A stretch of DNA of 64,000 bases from a virus (IMGVR_UViG_3300022925_000008:62001-126000), one strand, 5' to 3'; counted from the first letter of the stretch, positions 8,414-15,211 are shown. Translations and numbers: made by a program. The notes: generated from the letters alone by a model not told the origin.

Positions 8414-8665
8414 TTACACAGCGTTGGCAGCAAGTGCCTTATAACCAGCAGCAATTACTGATTTTGACGGAGTACCAAGGCGATAAAAACCTTTGGTGTC
8501 GCCTTTACTGTTGGTTCGTTTGTTCAGGTATACGGGGAAACCTTCGAAACGAATGTTTTGAATCACTGCGCGGGGATTCTTGGCGCCGAATCGTGCGGTG
8601 ATTTGTTTTGCAGTCAATTGCTGACCTTCCATGAGTGCGTTTAATACACGAGTTGCTTGAGACAT
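8414..8665 (-). CDS. Winged-helix/HTH DNA-binding protein
   Basis: This 83-residue basic protein starts at 8665, where AGGAAAAGG precedes the ATG. Residues of about 10-50 (RVLNALMEGQQLTAKQITARFGAKNPRAVIQNIR) form a helix-turn-helix, followed by a beta wing (FPVYLNKRTNSKGDTKGFYRLG). This is the layout of small winged-helix regulators. It stands alone upstream of a terminator, so it may be a phage transcription factor. It is the only clear small DNA-binding regulator in the early block and is therefore a candidate ligand for the repeated promoter box; that link is speculative. Confidence 0.75.
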   Translation of the reverse strand: MSQATRVLNALMEGQQLTAKQITARFGAKNPRAVIQNIRFEGFPVYLNKRTNSKGDTKGFYRLGTPSKSVIAAGYKALAANAV

Positions 8666-8692
8666 ATTGCCTTTTCCTATTTTCATTTAAAG

Positions 8693-9175
8693 TTACCAAT
8701 ACAATTGAGTCAGTTCTTCTTCAAGACCATACGCTTCTTCTTCCCAAGGAAAGTTGCGATACTTGTTTTCAGACAAGGTGCGCGCTTTTCCTCTGCTCGT
8801 GGTAAGAGCATTATTGAGAATCTTCGGAGTAAGTTCTCTTCGAATGTACTGCTTCGCATGTACAAGTTCATGTGCCAGCGTGCTGGCGATATCCCTTACT
8901 GCGTAAGGGAATTTTTCCTCTCCATCGTCATAATTACGACTGAGAGAAATTGCTATCATTCTAGCTCTGGTTTTTTCGCCAAAGTCACCTACGTCGCAGG
9001 TGCCATAGTCAACACAGTATCCAGAATCATTATTATCTAAACGAGGTTTCATTTCAATGCCGATTACAATCAATTCTTTACGGTCACGCTTGAAGAAATG
9101 ATTTACAACGTTGCAACCGAATTGGTGAAACCGCTCTTTTTGCGGAAACCTTCCGCTAATAACTAAATTAATCAT
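8693..9175 (-). CDS. SprT-like zinc metalloprotease
   Basis: The 160-residue product contains ASTLAHELVHAKQYIRR: an HExxH-type motif written HELVH, the zinc site of SprT/Spartan-like and related minigluzincin peptidases. A third ligand is not obvious; a Glu/His in the later EEEAYGLEEELTQLYW is possible. I start at the ATG 9175. A longer frame would begin at a TTG inside the promoter. The promoter's TATAAT (9182-9187) lies only 6 nt from this ATG, so the transcript may be leaderless. Confidence 0.75.
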   Translation of the reverse strand: MINLVISGRFPQKERFHQFGCNVVNHFFKRDRKELIVIGIEMKPRLDNNDSGYCVDYGTCDVGDFGEKTRARMIAISLSRNYDDGEEKFPYAVRDIASTLAHELVHAKQYIRRELTPKILNNALTTSRGKARTLSENKYRNFPWEEEAYGLEEELTQLYW

Positions 9176-9181
9176 ACCAAT

Positions 9182-9227
9182 ATTATACCCTATTTTATCC
9201 ACCAAAGAAACCAGACCTATCCCCTTG
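9182..9227 (-). promoter_or_regulatory. Early promoter, divergent copy 2 of the box family
   Basis: CAAGGGGATA (9218-9227) replaces the usual box, followed by GGTTTCTTT at the -35 position and GGGTATAAT (9182-9187), with 40 nt from box start to TATAAT. The box overlaps the stop codon of the gene ending at 9217. Confidence 0.6.
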
Positions 9228-9609
9228 ATTTTACAAACAATTTATCGCGGGGATGTGGTTCCATCCAAGATCCGTTGACATAACCAGAGACCAGACGTTT
9301 CGCTTGGCGAATGGCAATTACAATAGACTTGTCTTTGTTATCACCAAACTCTAGGATACGGTCGCACTCAACCAGTGCTTTCTGGCGACCCTTGACTTCG
9401 ATGGTTTTGGTAACACCATTCTTAAAGTATTCAACTTCGTAATTGGTGAGGGTTTCGTTCTCGGTTTCTTCTTCGATCACGCGATTTATGATCTCGTTAC
9501 ACAACGAGATAGGAACCTTAGAGACTCTTTTAGACAGAGTCTCTTCCAGAATTGCCCGACGATATTGATTGGGGATGTCTTTGTGGAAAGAATAGTTTAC
9601 TTTAATCAC
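9217..9609 (-). CDS. Hypothetical protein, 130 aa, GTG start
   Basis: The frame starts at GTG 9609, which overlaps the TGA of the DUF932 gene as GTGA and is preceded by GGAGGCAGC. The product is charged and soluble. A short beta-rich stretch (YEVEYFKNGVTKTIEVKGRQKALVECDRI) looks like a small ligand-binding module. Coupling suggests it works with the DUF932 protein. No family is recognised. Confidence 0.7.
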   Translation of the reverse strand: MIKVNYSFHKDIPNQYRRAILEETLSKRVSKVPISLCNEIINRVIEEETENETLTNYEVEYFKNGVTKTIEVKGRQKALVECDRILEFGDNKDKSIVIAIRQAKRLVSGYVNGSWMEPHPRDKLFVKSRG

Positions 9610-10568
9610 GCTGCCTCCGCCATTTTAACTGCTGTGTTAATAGCAACAACCTTACGTTGAGCACCAAATCCAAACCAAGAGGACTGCATACGTGTGTCTG
9701 CCGTTCTTCCGAGGTGATGATCAGTCATATAGGTCACAGCGTTGAGAGCGTTCCACCAAGTCCCTGGAGCGAGATCTCCTCCTGGTTGGGTTTCGACAAA
9801 GTCGAAAGTCTTTTTGGCGGTCGGCGAAAGGTCTTCGTATACCTTGACGTCTTTGCCCTTGGCAGGAAATACCTCGTTGAAGTATTTGATCATATCGGTA
9901 ACATTGGCGTTCTTTCCTGCTAGGAAATTTGCCATATCACGATACTGAGCGAATTTCTCGCTGGCAATGCCCATCTTTTCTTTTACTAAATCCGCGCTGA
10001 ACTTGTTTCGGTGATTCATCCGGACTTCGTTGTTGGACTTGGTGCCAAGAGACATCGTCAGCGTATTATTACAAACAACTCGGATAGGAGTCATTCGCAC
10101 GTTTACAGACTTCCCGTACTGATGGGGGTTAGAGAATAACATAAAGTTGTCGACCCGATCTTTACCCAAGACGTCAAAAGACTCTTTGATCTTGGCAAGA
10201 ACCCAAACGATCTCTCCACCCTTGAGGGATCCGGCAGTGTGCATTTCCATATCGCCTGCTGCACAGAAATCGCCGAAGAAGTCAAACGCTTCATCATTCT
10301 GGACAGGTTCCCAACCGTCGCCAACCATCGGGGCGAGGACTGCATTATCAGTATCGCGAAGCAAAGCATTAGTGCCTGTCTCGATCATATCGCCATCGTA
10401 GGTAACGAACGAGGGACGCTTTACCACACCCCAGTCTAATCCTGCTGCCTTTTGGAACTGACGCGGAGACAGGTCGCCAGAGACTTTAGTTCCAAGTCCG
10501 TGCCAAGGAGTCTCGCCAACATATGCCATCTTCGCTTCGCCGTTTACAATTTCTAATTCGTGACTCAT
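9606..10568 (-). CDS. DUF932 / phage-plasmid-like protein (TIGR03299 type)
   Basis: This 320-residue protein begins MSHELEIVNGEAKMAYVGETPWHGLG, the diagnostic opening of the TIGR03299/DUF932 family, which is found in many phages and plasmids. It continues with the family's PIRVVCNNTLTMSL segment near residue 160. The biochemical role is unknown. An AAAGGAGTGG site precedes the ATG, and it is coupled to the downstream 130-residue gene. Confidence 0.9.
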   Translation of the reverse strand: MSHELEIVNGEAKMAYVGETPWHGLGTKVSGDLSPRQFQKAAGLDWGVVKRPSFVTYDGDMIETGTNALLRDTDNAVLAPMVGDGWEPVQNDEAFDFFGDFCAAGDMEMHTAGSLKGGEIVWVLAKIKESFDVLGKDRVDNFMLFSNPHQYGKSVNVRMTPIRVVCNNTLTMSLGTKSNNEVRMNHRNKFSADLVKEKMGIASEKFAQYRDMANFLAGKNANVTDMIKYFNEVFPAKGKDVKVYEDLSPTAKKTFDFVETQPGGDLAPGTWWNALNAVTYMTDHHLGRTADTRMQSSWFGFGAQRKVVAINTAVKMAEAA

Positions 10569-10597
10569 TCTACCACTCCTTTCATAATATTAAAATT

Positions 10598-10867
10598 TTA
10601 AACGTAGGAACAAACATCATCCCAGATGTCAGCAACCTCTTTACCAGTCATAAACCCAGCTTCTTGAGCAGAATCATCACAACCGCAGGTCGCTTCAATA
10701 AAAAGAGAAGACGCCATAATTTTCCAAGCAGCACCAAACAGCGTATTATGACGCTGAATAATAGAGGCAAGTTCATTAGCATCAGCACTTCTACCTTGAA
10801 GACAATCATTAGAGTACAAACAGATTTGCCCGTCGTCGATTGAAACATAGTCAATTGGGTGGTTCAT
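10598..10867 (-). CDS. Hypothetical protein, 89 aa
   Basis: This acidic early protein (MNHPIDYVSIDDGQICLYSN...) sits behind the leader AAAAAAGGAACTACT, which is shared with other genes of this promoter family. Several Cys residues occur, including CGCD near residue 65. No family is recognised. Confidence 0.65.
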   Translation of the reverse strand: MNHPIDYVSIDDGQICLYSNDCLQGRSADANELASIIQRHNTLFGAAWKIMASSLFIEATCGCDDSAQEAGFMTGKEVADIWDDVCSYV

Positions 10868-10894
10868 AGTAGTTCCTTTTTTGTTTACAAGGTA

Positions 10895-10940
10895 ATTATA
10901 CCCTAGATCTTGTAAAATCTAAACCTAACCTAAGTTATTG
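10895..10940 (-). promoter_or_regulatory. Early promoter, box family copy 3
   Basis: CAATAACTTA (10931-10940), GGTTTAG, then GGGTATAAT (TATAAT at 10895-10900), with 40 nt from box start to TATAAT. The box overlaps the end of the upstream reading frame. It serves the 89-residue gene. Confidence 0.8.
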
Positions 10941-11157
10941 ATTTAGAAGAAGAAAACGTACCAACCCGACCGATATGCTGCGAATTGGAAACGAAAATTA
11001 TCGAACCCTTAGTTTCAACCCTACTTTTAGGATTATTAGCTCGCGCGGGTTTTTTAATAGCAATTTTTGAAGAAGCTAAAATTTTAATTTTTTTATTAGA
11101 AGCTAAAAATTCAGCGGTCAATTTTTCAAGCTCAAGCCTAAGTTCAACTTTATTCAT
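10930..11157 (-). CDS. Hypothetical basic protein, 75 aa
   Basis: This Lys/Ser-rich small protein starts at 11157 after AAAGGAACGTGAA. The N-terminal 20 residues form an amphipathic helix (NKVELRLELEKLTAEFLASN); the rest is basic and probably flexible. Its stop codon is built into the next promoter's box. Function unknown. Confidence 0.6.
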   Translation of the reverse strand: MNKVELRLELEKLTAEFLASNKKIKILASSKIAIKKPARANNPKSRVETKGSIIFVSNSQHIGRVGTFSSSKSIT

Positions 11158-11183
11158 TTCACGTTCCTTTGGTTTATACGTAT

Positions 11184-11228
11184 ATTATACCGCAAAACAG
11201 GAGAAATAAAACTATTGGTAAGGTATTG
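11184..11228 (-). promoter_or_regulatory. Early promoter, box family copy 4
   Basis: CAATACCTTA (11219-11228), AGTTTTATTT, then GCGGTATAAT (TATAAT at 11184-11189), with 39 nt from box start to TATAAT. It precedes the 75-residue basic gene. Confidence 0.75.
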
Positions 11229-11231
11229 ATT

Positions 11232-11462
11232 TTATTCGAGTATTTGTTGGTTTTTGAGATCCGCCACTTCCTTCTTAGAGAGGTCGCGAAACTTTCTTCT
11301 GCTCACACTCCATTGTTTCTTTGGCTTTGCGAAACGAACTTCAGTTCCACCGACAGGCACATATCCAATAAGGTATGATCCCTGTGTTATGTAAACATGG
11401 TTCTGTTGTTCGTGATTGCACTTTGACCAGTCCGTAAGTTCAAGTCTATATCTATCAGCCAA
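11232..11462 (-). CDS. Hypothetical protein, 76 aa, probable TTG start
   Basis: The frame begins at TTG 11462 with GAGGA six nt upstream; no better ATG exists near it. The product has an N-terminal beta-rich part (RYRLELTDW...HVYITQGSYLIGYVPVGG) and a basic C-terminal helix. No family is recognised. Confidence 0.6.
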   Translation of the reverse strand: MADRYRLELTDWSKCNHEQQNHVYITQGSYLIGYVPVGGTEVRFAKPKKQWSVSRRKFRDLSKKEVADLKNQQILE

Positions 11463-11491
11463 AATAAATCCTCATAATATATTGAACCCCA

Positions 11492-11537
11492 ATTATACCA
11501 ACTGATGGGGCGAAAAGAAACCACTGCTAAGCCTTTG
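11492..11537 (-). promoter_or_regulatory. Early promoter, box family copy 5
   Basis: CAAAGGCTTA (11528-11537), GGTTTCTTTT, then TTGGTATAAT (TATAAT at 11492-11497), with 40 nt from box start to TATAAT. The box overlaps the stop of the 59-residue gene upstream. It drives the 76-residue gene. Confidence 0.75.
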
Positions 11538-11706
11538 ATTTACCTCGAGGTTTTCGAACCAAGATTGAATCGTATAATCCGTATCGCCATTTCTTGGTTA
11601 CCAACTCGTGACCATTAAACTCTATGACCTGATCTTCACCGTCTCTCTCGATCGCGCTCTTGAGGGAACTGAGACTGTTCCATTTACGACTAGTATAATC
11701 GATCAT
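11527..11706 (-). CDS. Hypothetical protein, 59 aa
   Basis: This short frame (MIDYTSRKWNSLSSLKSAIERDG...) starts in an ATGA overlap with the preceding gene and ends inside the next promoter box. The second half, GHELVTKKWRYGLYDSILVRKPRG, is basic and beta-like. The coupling and full use of the interval support it as real. Confidence 0.6.
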   Translation of the reverse strand: MIDYTSRKWNSLSSLKSAIERDGEDQVIEFNGHELVTKKWRYGLYDSILVRKPRGKSKA

Positions 11707-11864
11707 ATTAGTGGTTTACCTTCTCTCCAATCTAGGAAAGCATGACCTGCCAACATTATCCCGAGAAAATATTCTACAGGGTCGACAGCAAAGAAAAAGA
11801 AAAGCACTGAAAGTGCCAGTTGAATTTTGACCGAATGGTCATAAATTATATCACGTATATCCAT
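11703..11864 (-). CDS. Small membrane protein, 53 aa
   Basis: The frame MDIRDIIYDHSVKIQLALSV continues into a hydrophobic segment rich in Phe (about residues 15-40), giving one or two membrane passes. The start overlaps the stop of the gene upstream as TAATG and the stop overlaps the next start as ATGA. Confidence 0.6.
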   Translation of the reverse strand: MDIRDIIYDHSVKIQLALSVLFFFFAVDPVEYFLGIMLAGHAFLDWREGKPLI

Positions 11865-12187
11865 TATGATATCATCTCCGAAATTTCACGAGCATATTTG
11901 GGGTTTGTTACAGGGACTGCGTTGGATTTGTGGAGGGTGGCGATGCCGATAACGAAGTCTCCCGTGTACCGCTGGGACTCTCGTTTGTCGCCTCCTGCCT
12001 TTCTTGAAGTAAGAGGTGCTGACGGGTAGCGTTCTGTCTCTGCCGCGCGTTCTGTTGCATACGTCTTTGTTGGTTTGTATTCCTGAAACTTAGGCGGGAC
12101 ATATTTGACACAGACTTCTCCTTTTGGTTTACGAGGTTTACGTTTGCGACCATTAAAATCATACTTATAAGATCCGAAAACCCTCAT
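11864..12187 (-). CDS. Hypothetical basic protein, 107 aa
   Basis: I start at ATG 12187 because GGGAGGTGGCG precedes it and it follows the previous stop by one base. The protein is rich in Lys, Arg, Tyr and Pro (NGRKRKPRKPKGEV...) and probably disordered. No family is recognised. Confidence 0.6.
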   Translation of the reverse strand: MRVFGSYKYDFNGRKRKPRKPKGEVCVKYVPPKFQEYKPTKTYATERAAETERYPSAPLTSRKAGGDKRESQRYTGDFVIGIATLHKSNAVPVTNPKYAREISEMIS

Positions 12188-12188
12188 G

Positions 12189-12689
12189 TTAACACGCCAC
12201 CTCCCAACTAATATAAGGACGAGTGTCTCCACTACCATTCCAGTTTACTTTGCAACCACTCGCTTCAATGAGAGGAATGACTGCCTTGAAGTTTTCAACA
12301 CCCTCATCACTGCCATCAAAACAGAACGTAGAACTTCCAGCAACTTCGGGAGGCATACAAGCAAAACCACTCACGCTGGTGTCAGGTTCATAGTCAAGAT
12401 CATCAAACGAACCGTAGAGAATACCTTCACCACCGCAGTGGTCACACTCGACGTATTCCTGATTTTCGTCGCCAAACTCACCTTCGAGAACTTGTCCATC
12501 ACCATCACAGTCAGGGCAATCTTCACCATCGCTATCAATCACACAGTCCTGCGAGTGATTGAACAATGCCTTGGTATGGTCAACATCAAAAGGAACCTCG
12601 CTCCACGCACACGACTGGCAACACGGCATGTTCCATTCCACAAACCAACCTTCGGCGCGAAGTACCTCTTGCATCTTAGCAAAACTCAT
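12189..12689 (-). CDS. DUF6891-like protein carrying an inserted CxxCxGxG zinc finger
   Basis: The start at 12689 follows AAAGAGAAG; longer frames begin inside the promoter. The 166-residue protein opens LRAEGWFVEWNMPCCQSCAW and has ALFNHSQD and, near the C-terminus, LIEASGCKVNWNGS. These match the CCxxC, HQQD and GLxVxWDGS landmarks I associate with DUF6891. Between them, at about residues 58-90, lies a DnaJ-type pair, CPDCDGDG and CDHCGGEG, likely to bind zinc. That insertion is unusual. Function unknown. Confidence 0.7.
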   Translation of the reverse strand: MSFAKMQEVLRAEGWFVEWNMPCCQSCAWSEVPFDVDHTKALFNHSQDCVIDSDGEDCPDCDGDGQVLEGEFGDENQEYVECDHCGGEGILYGSFDDLDYEPDTSVSGFACMPPEVAGSSTFCFDGSDEGVENFKAVIPLIEASGCKVNWNGSGDTRPYISWEVAC

Positions 12690-12719
12690 AATAATCTTCT
12701 CTTTATTTCTGTTGTTATT

Positions 12720-12765
12720 ATTATACCATATAACACTATCAAAGAAAACCACAGGTAAGTAATTG
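12720..12765 (-). promoter_or_regulatory. Early promoter, box family copy 6
   Basis: CAATTACTTA (12756-12765), TGTGGTTTTCTTT, then ATGGTATAAT (TATAAT at 12720-12725), with 40 nt from box start to TATAAT. It drives the DUF6891-like gene. Confidence 0.8.
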
Positions 12766-12777
12766 GTTTAGAACGAA

Positions 12778-13065
12778 TTATCCATCTGCGAGCGTAGTTT
12801 TGTTCATATTTTCCCACCCAGTAATTACGTGGCGGAGAGAACGAGATAAAGCTGCTGAGTTAGAAATCTTCGAAGCATATGCTTCCACTGATTTCATTTC
12901 TTCTCGAGTAAAATCTTTTGGGTGGGGTTTGCCCAAAAATGTACTAACCAACCCAAACCCAAGTTCAAATAAGAACTGATCCAACTCTGCCTCTACTTCT
13001 TCGAAATTTTCGAGTGTGAATTCTTTGTTGAATTTTTCGCCACCAACTGATTCGATCTTACCCAT
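12778..13065 (-). CDS. Hypothetical protein, 95 aa
   Basis: This soluble alpha-helical protein (MGKIESVGGEKFNKEFTLENFEEVEAE...) overlaps the upstream small membrane gene by 8 nt. No recognised motif is visible; charge alternation suggests a helical bundle. Confidence 0.65.
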   Translation of the reverse strand: MGKIESVGGEKFNKEFTLENFEEVEAELDQFLFELGFGLVSTFLGKPHPKDFTREEMKSVEAYASKISNSAALSRSLRHVITGWENMNKTTLADG

Positions 13066-13213
13066 TCAATACAACCCCAACTCCTACTGCGATAAAAGAG
13101 ACAACCATTAGAACATACAATCCAAACACTGCTAATTCTAGGCGATCAAATTTCTTTTCTTGTTCAGCAAAAGATCTCTCAATCCCTGCCATTGCTTCGT
13201 TTATCTTACTCAT
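13058..13213 (-). CDS. Small single-pass membrane protein, 51 aa (MSKINEAM N-terminus)
   Basis: The frame reads MSKINEAMAGIERSFAEQ and then a hydrophobic helix (about residues 28-48). Its first eight residues and their DNA are identical to those of the next gene upstream, because a 56-bp direct repeat spans both starts. The start overlaps the upstream stop as GCATGA. A short membrane anchor with a charged N-terminal helix is the whole protein. Confidence 0.6.
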   Translation of the reverse strand: MSKINEAMAGIERSFAEQEKKFDRLELAVFGLYVLMVVSFIAVGVGVVLNG

Positions 13214-13244
13214 GCAGACACCTCCTCCGTCTTGACAAAAATAG
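13189..13244. repeat. 56-bp direct repeat, copy A
   Basis: Positions 13189-13244 match 13408-13463 with a single mismatch (C at 13221 against A at 13441). The repeat spans the end of one gene (IFVKTEEVSA), the stop/start overlap and the first eight codons of the next (MSKINEAM). Confidence 0.9.
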
Positions 13245-13431
13245 AAGGATTTGCGTTAACAAAATGCGCTGCTGCGCTTAGGTGGCTGTCGAGTTCAGAG
13301 GGACTTATCCCGAGATGGGTGCAGTAATAGTCAGCCCATTCTTGGGTAGAGGTGATCTCTAAAGCGATTTTTGCTGCGACAAACAATCCCTGCGCGGCCT
13401 CTGGCACCATTGCTTCGTTTATCTTACTCAT
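13210..13431 (-). CDS. Hypothetical protein, 73 aa (MSKINEAM N-terminus)
   Basis: The protein shares its first eight residues with the gene downstream and its last ten (IFVKTEEVSA) with the gene upstream, both owing to the 56-bp repeat. The middle (PEAAQGLFVAAKIALEITSTQEWADYYCTHLG...) is helical and unrelated to either neighbour. No family is recognised. Confidence 0.65.
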   Translation of the reverse strand: MSKINEAMVPEAAQGLFVAAKIALEITSTQEWADYYCTHLGISPSELDSHLSAAAHFVNANPSIFVKTEEVSA

Positions 13432-13463
13432 GCAGACACATCCTCCGTCTTGACAAAAATAGT
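13408..13463. repeat. 56-bp direct repeat, copy B
   Basis: This is the partner of 13189-13244. It covers the C-terminal codons of the 71-residue gene, the overlap, and the start of the 73-residue gene. Confidence 0.9.
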
Positions 13464-13643
13464 ATACTCAGTGTTGTGATTTTTGTTGATCATATCAACA
13501 GCAAAACCATCGTCAAAAACTTCTGAGACGTAACCAGTAGCACGTTTGTTTTTCCGAACACCACCTTTGCCAAACGCAGGCAGAGGGAAAGTTACGTACA
13601 TACCATTCAAAAACGCTTTTGGATTATTGCTTAATTCAGTCAT
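13428..13643 (-). CDS. Hypothetical beta-rich protein, 71 aa
   Basis: The protein (MTELSNNPKAFLNGMYVTFPLPAFGKGG...) looks like a small beta barrel: GMYVTF, ATGYVSEVFDDGFAVDM and EYTIFVKTEDV are successive strand-like segments. The ATG follows the family leader AAAAAAGGAAATAAA, but the promoter core is missing upstream (only the box is present at 13671). Confidence 0.65.
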   Translation of the reverse strand: MTELSNNPKAFLNGMYVTFPLPAFGKGGVRKNKRATGYVSEVFDDGFAVDMINKNHNTEYTIFVKTEDVSA

Positions 13644-13670
13644 TTTATTTCCTTTTTTGTTTATGTTATT

Positions 13671-13680
13671 TAAGTTATTG
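13671..13680 (-). promoter_or_regulatory. Orphan CAATAACTTA box without promoter core
   Basis: A perfect box is followed after about 10 nt by the leader sequence normally found downstream of TATAAT (TAAACAAAAAAGGAA). The roughly 35 nt that carry the -35 and -10 in other copies are absent. Confidence 0.6.
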
Positions 13681-13682
13681 AT

Positions 13683-13850
13683 TTAAAAGGATTTTTGGAA
13701 CGTTTCGGTCCACGCTTTGAATACTTCTCTGGATTCATTCTTGCTCAACCCGAATGTTGTTTCCAGAAGTTTGGGTGCACCAAACATGTTGATGCTTCCG
13801 CTTTCTCGCGTCGCGTCTAAAAACTTAAAATAAGATTCTAAATTATCCAT
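13683..13850 (-). CDS. Small conserved phage protein (MFGAP type), 55 aa
   Basis: This short frame encodes MDNLESYFKFLDATRESGS followed by INMFGAPKLLETTFGLSKNESREVFKAW. The NMFGAP...L...FGL...EAREV-type pattern is one I recognise from small proteins in many unrelated tailed phages. Function unknown. It begins one base after the preceding gene ends. Confidence 0.7.
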   Translation of the reverse strand: MDNLESYFKFLDATRESGSINMFGAPKLLETTFGLSKNESREVFKAWTETFQKSF

Positions 13851-13851
13851 A

Positions 13852-14091
13852 TTAATGTCCTATTTTAGTTTTTGGTTTCCACCCTTCAATGATTGTTTTG
13901 GCAGTGGTACCGAATCCCATACCATCAAGAACACCACGGATGTATTCGATCTCATCTGCTGCCGCAAGACCTTTGTGGTACGCACGGCTGTCATCAGACA
14001 TCGTGAAGAACCAGTCGTGGTGCTTACATTTTTCGTGGAGGATTTCGCAGATTTCTGATGCATCCTTACCGCTCAAATCTAAACGATTCAT
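13852..14091 (-). CDS. Hypothetical protein, 79 aa
   Basis: This soluble helical protein (MNRLDLSGKDASEICEILHEKCKHHDWFF...) overlaps the preceding stop as TAATG. It belongs to the coupled string 14589-13683. No family is recognised. Confidence 0.65.
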   Translation of the reverse strand: MNRLDLSGKDASEICEILHEKCKHHDWFFTMSDDSRAYHKGLAAADEIEYIRGVLDGMGFGTTAKTIIEGWKPKTKIGH

Positions 14092-14270
14092 TATGCCTCC
14101 TTCTTTAAGACTGTATCAATACTTTCAATCTGTTCCTTTGCCAACTTTACGCTGGCCAGTTTCAGAATTGGCGAATCTATCTCAATCGCACGAATCAGAT
14201 TCTCGATAGTAACGCGACTACCAGCAAGTTCAGCACGAGTATCACACATCTCAAAAAAATAATCATTCAT
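14091..14270 (-). CDS. Hypothetical helical protein, 59 aa
   Basis: The frame MNDYFFEMCDTRAELAGSRV... fills exactly the interval between two neighbours, with TAATG overlaps at both ends. The sequence predicts two amphipathic helices (a helical hairpin). No family is recognised. Confidence 0.6.
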   Translation of the reverse strand: MNDYFFEMCDTRAELAGSRVTIENLIRAIEIDSPILKLASVKLAKEQIESIDTVLKKEA

Positions 14271-14425
14271 TATAACGCCACCTCTTCTTCTTCCGTTTCT
14301 ATTAGGTTGAGAACAAAATCCAATGCACCGAGATAACCTTCATCATACTGGTTTTCCGTTGAAGACAACTTTACTAGACTGATTCTCTCGTTAATAACAA
14401 ACTTGATATGGTCAACTAAAATCAT
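14270..14425 (-). CDS. Hypothetical acidic protein, 51 aa
   Basis: I start at ATG 14425, which overlaps the upstream stop as TAATG and follows AGAGGTGGC; a longer frame to 14470 has no such site. The C-terminus is a run of Glu. No family is recognised. Confidence 0.6.
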   Translation of the reverse strand: MILVDHIKFVINERISLVKLSSTENQYDEGYLGALDFVLNLIETEEEEVAL

Positions 14426-14589
14426 TACGCCACCTCTGCAAAGAAGTCTTCGGGGGTATAGAACGTCCAAGTTCCGTCAATAAGATTAGACCAAGCGACC
14501 GCATCAAGATCAGAATTGGTTTTGTTACGCTCAATAACAAACTGGATTTTACCAGTAGCAACTTCAACAACATACAACTCATTAATCAT
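14425..14589 (-). CDS. Hypothetical protein, 54 aa
   Basis: I start at ATG 14589, behind AAAAAAGGAACCAAA and 28 nt after the promoter's TATAAT. The protein has paired beta strands (ELYVVEVATGKIQFVIERN) and an acidic aromatic tail. It is the first gene of a coupled string running to 13683. Confidence 0.65.
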   Translation of the reverse strand: MINELYVVEVATGKIQFVIERNKTNSDLDAVAWSNLIDGTWTFYTPEDFFAEVA

Positions 14590-14616
14590 TTTGGTTCCTT
14601 TTTTGTTTATAGAGTA

Positions 14617-14662
14617 ATTATACCGCATAAAGGGTAAAAAGAAAACCTCAGGTAAGTTATTG
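14617..14662 (-). promoter_or_regulatory. Early promoter, box family copy 7
   Basis: CAATAACTTA (14653-14662), GAGGTTTTCTTTTT, then GCGGTATAAT (TATAAT at 14617-14622), with 40 nt from box start to TATAAT. The stop codon of the upstream 43-residue gene is the TAA inside the box. It drives the string 14589-13683. Confidence 0.85.
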
Positions 14663-14788
14663 ATTTTGCAGAAGTATTTGCCAAGCAGTTTCTACTTCTT
14701 GCACTGCCTCTTCATCAGAAGAAATGGAATCTTCACAATAAGAGGTTAGTGCTTGCCAGATTACCGTGGTTGCTTCGTTTATATCCAT
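14657..14788 (-). CDS. Hypothetical acidic protein, 43 aa
   Basis: The frame MDINEATTVIWQALTSYCED... starts as TAATG on the stop of the gene upstream and ends on the TAA of the promoter box. It is one acidic helix in prediction. No family is recognised. Confidence 0.55.
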   Translation of the reverse strand: MDINEATTVIWQALTSYCEDSISSDEEAVQEVETAWQILLQNQ

Positions 14789-15135
14789 TACGCTACCTCT
14801 CCCAACCGATCGAACATAAACAGAAATTCATCCACGCTGCCTTGCCAGACTACCTTCCAATTGTCCATCGGGTAATCCTCAATATGACGAACAACAAGAG
14901 TTTTGCCAGTTACCTCATAGCGATACTCGGTGTCGCCGTGATTCTCAGCAGCACTGGTGAACTCGGCATTATCATTAGCGCGAAAGAATTTTGCCGCGAG
15001 AGGCATAGAACCCTTGAAGTTCACTGCCTTGCGGAAATACTTCGCAGCGCCGTTCAGATATCCATCATGATGGATGTAGAAAGTTTGACGACCGAATAGT
15101 TCGGAATCAAATTGGTAGGTTGCTCTAGTAGACAT
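14788..15135 (-). CDS. Conserved phage protein of unknown function, 115 aa
   Basis: The protein begins MSTRATYQFDSELFGRQTFYIHHDGYL. An MSTRxTYxF...YxHxDGY opening is shared by a group of phage and bacterial proteins without known function. The ATG follows AAGGAGAGCGTT. It is early, from promoter copy 8. Confidence 0.7.
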   Translation of the reverse strand: MSTRATYQFDSELFGRQTFYIHHDGYLNGAAKYFRKAVNFKGSMPLAAKFFRANDNAEFTSAAENHGDTEYRYEVTGKTLVVRHIEDYPMDNWKVVWQGSVDEFLFMFDRLGEVA

Positions 15136-15162
15136 AACGCTCTCCTTGGTTTCAATAGATAT

Positions 15163-15208
15163 ATTATACTAAAAATTGCCCCGAAGGGCAACTTATAGTA
15201 AGTTATTG
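15163..15208 (-). promoter_or_regulatory. Early promoter, box family copy 8, with embedded hairpin
   Basis: CAATAACTTA (15199-15208) and TATAAT (15163-15168) stand 40 nt apart, as in other copies. The -35 and spacer region is here a terminator-like hairpin (15176-15191). Confidence 0.75.
15171..15191 (-). terminator. UUCG-loop hairpin with T tract inside a promoter
   Basis: On the minus strand TTGCCC-TTCG-GGGCAA is followed by TTTTT. It would end the transcript of the 60-residue gene upstream while occupying the spacer of promoter copy 8. Confidence 0.75.
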
Positions 15209-15211
15209 AAT

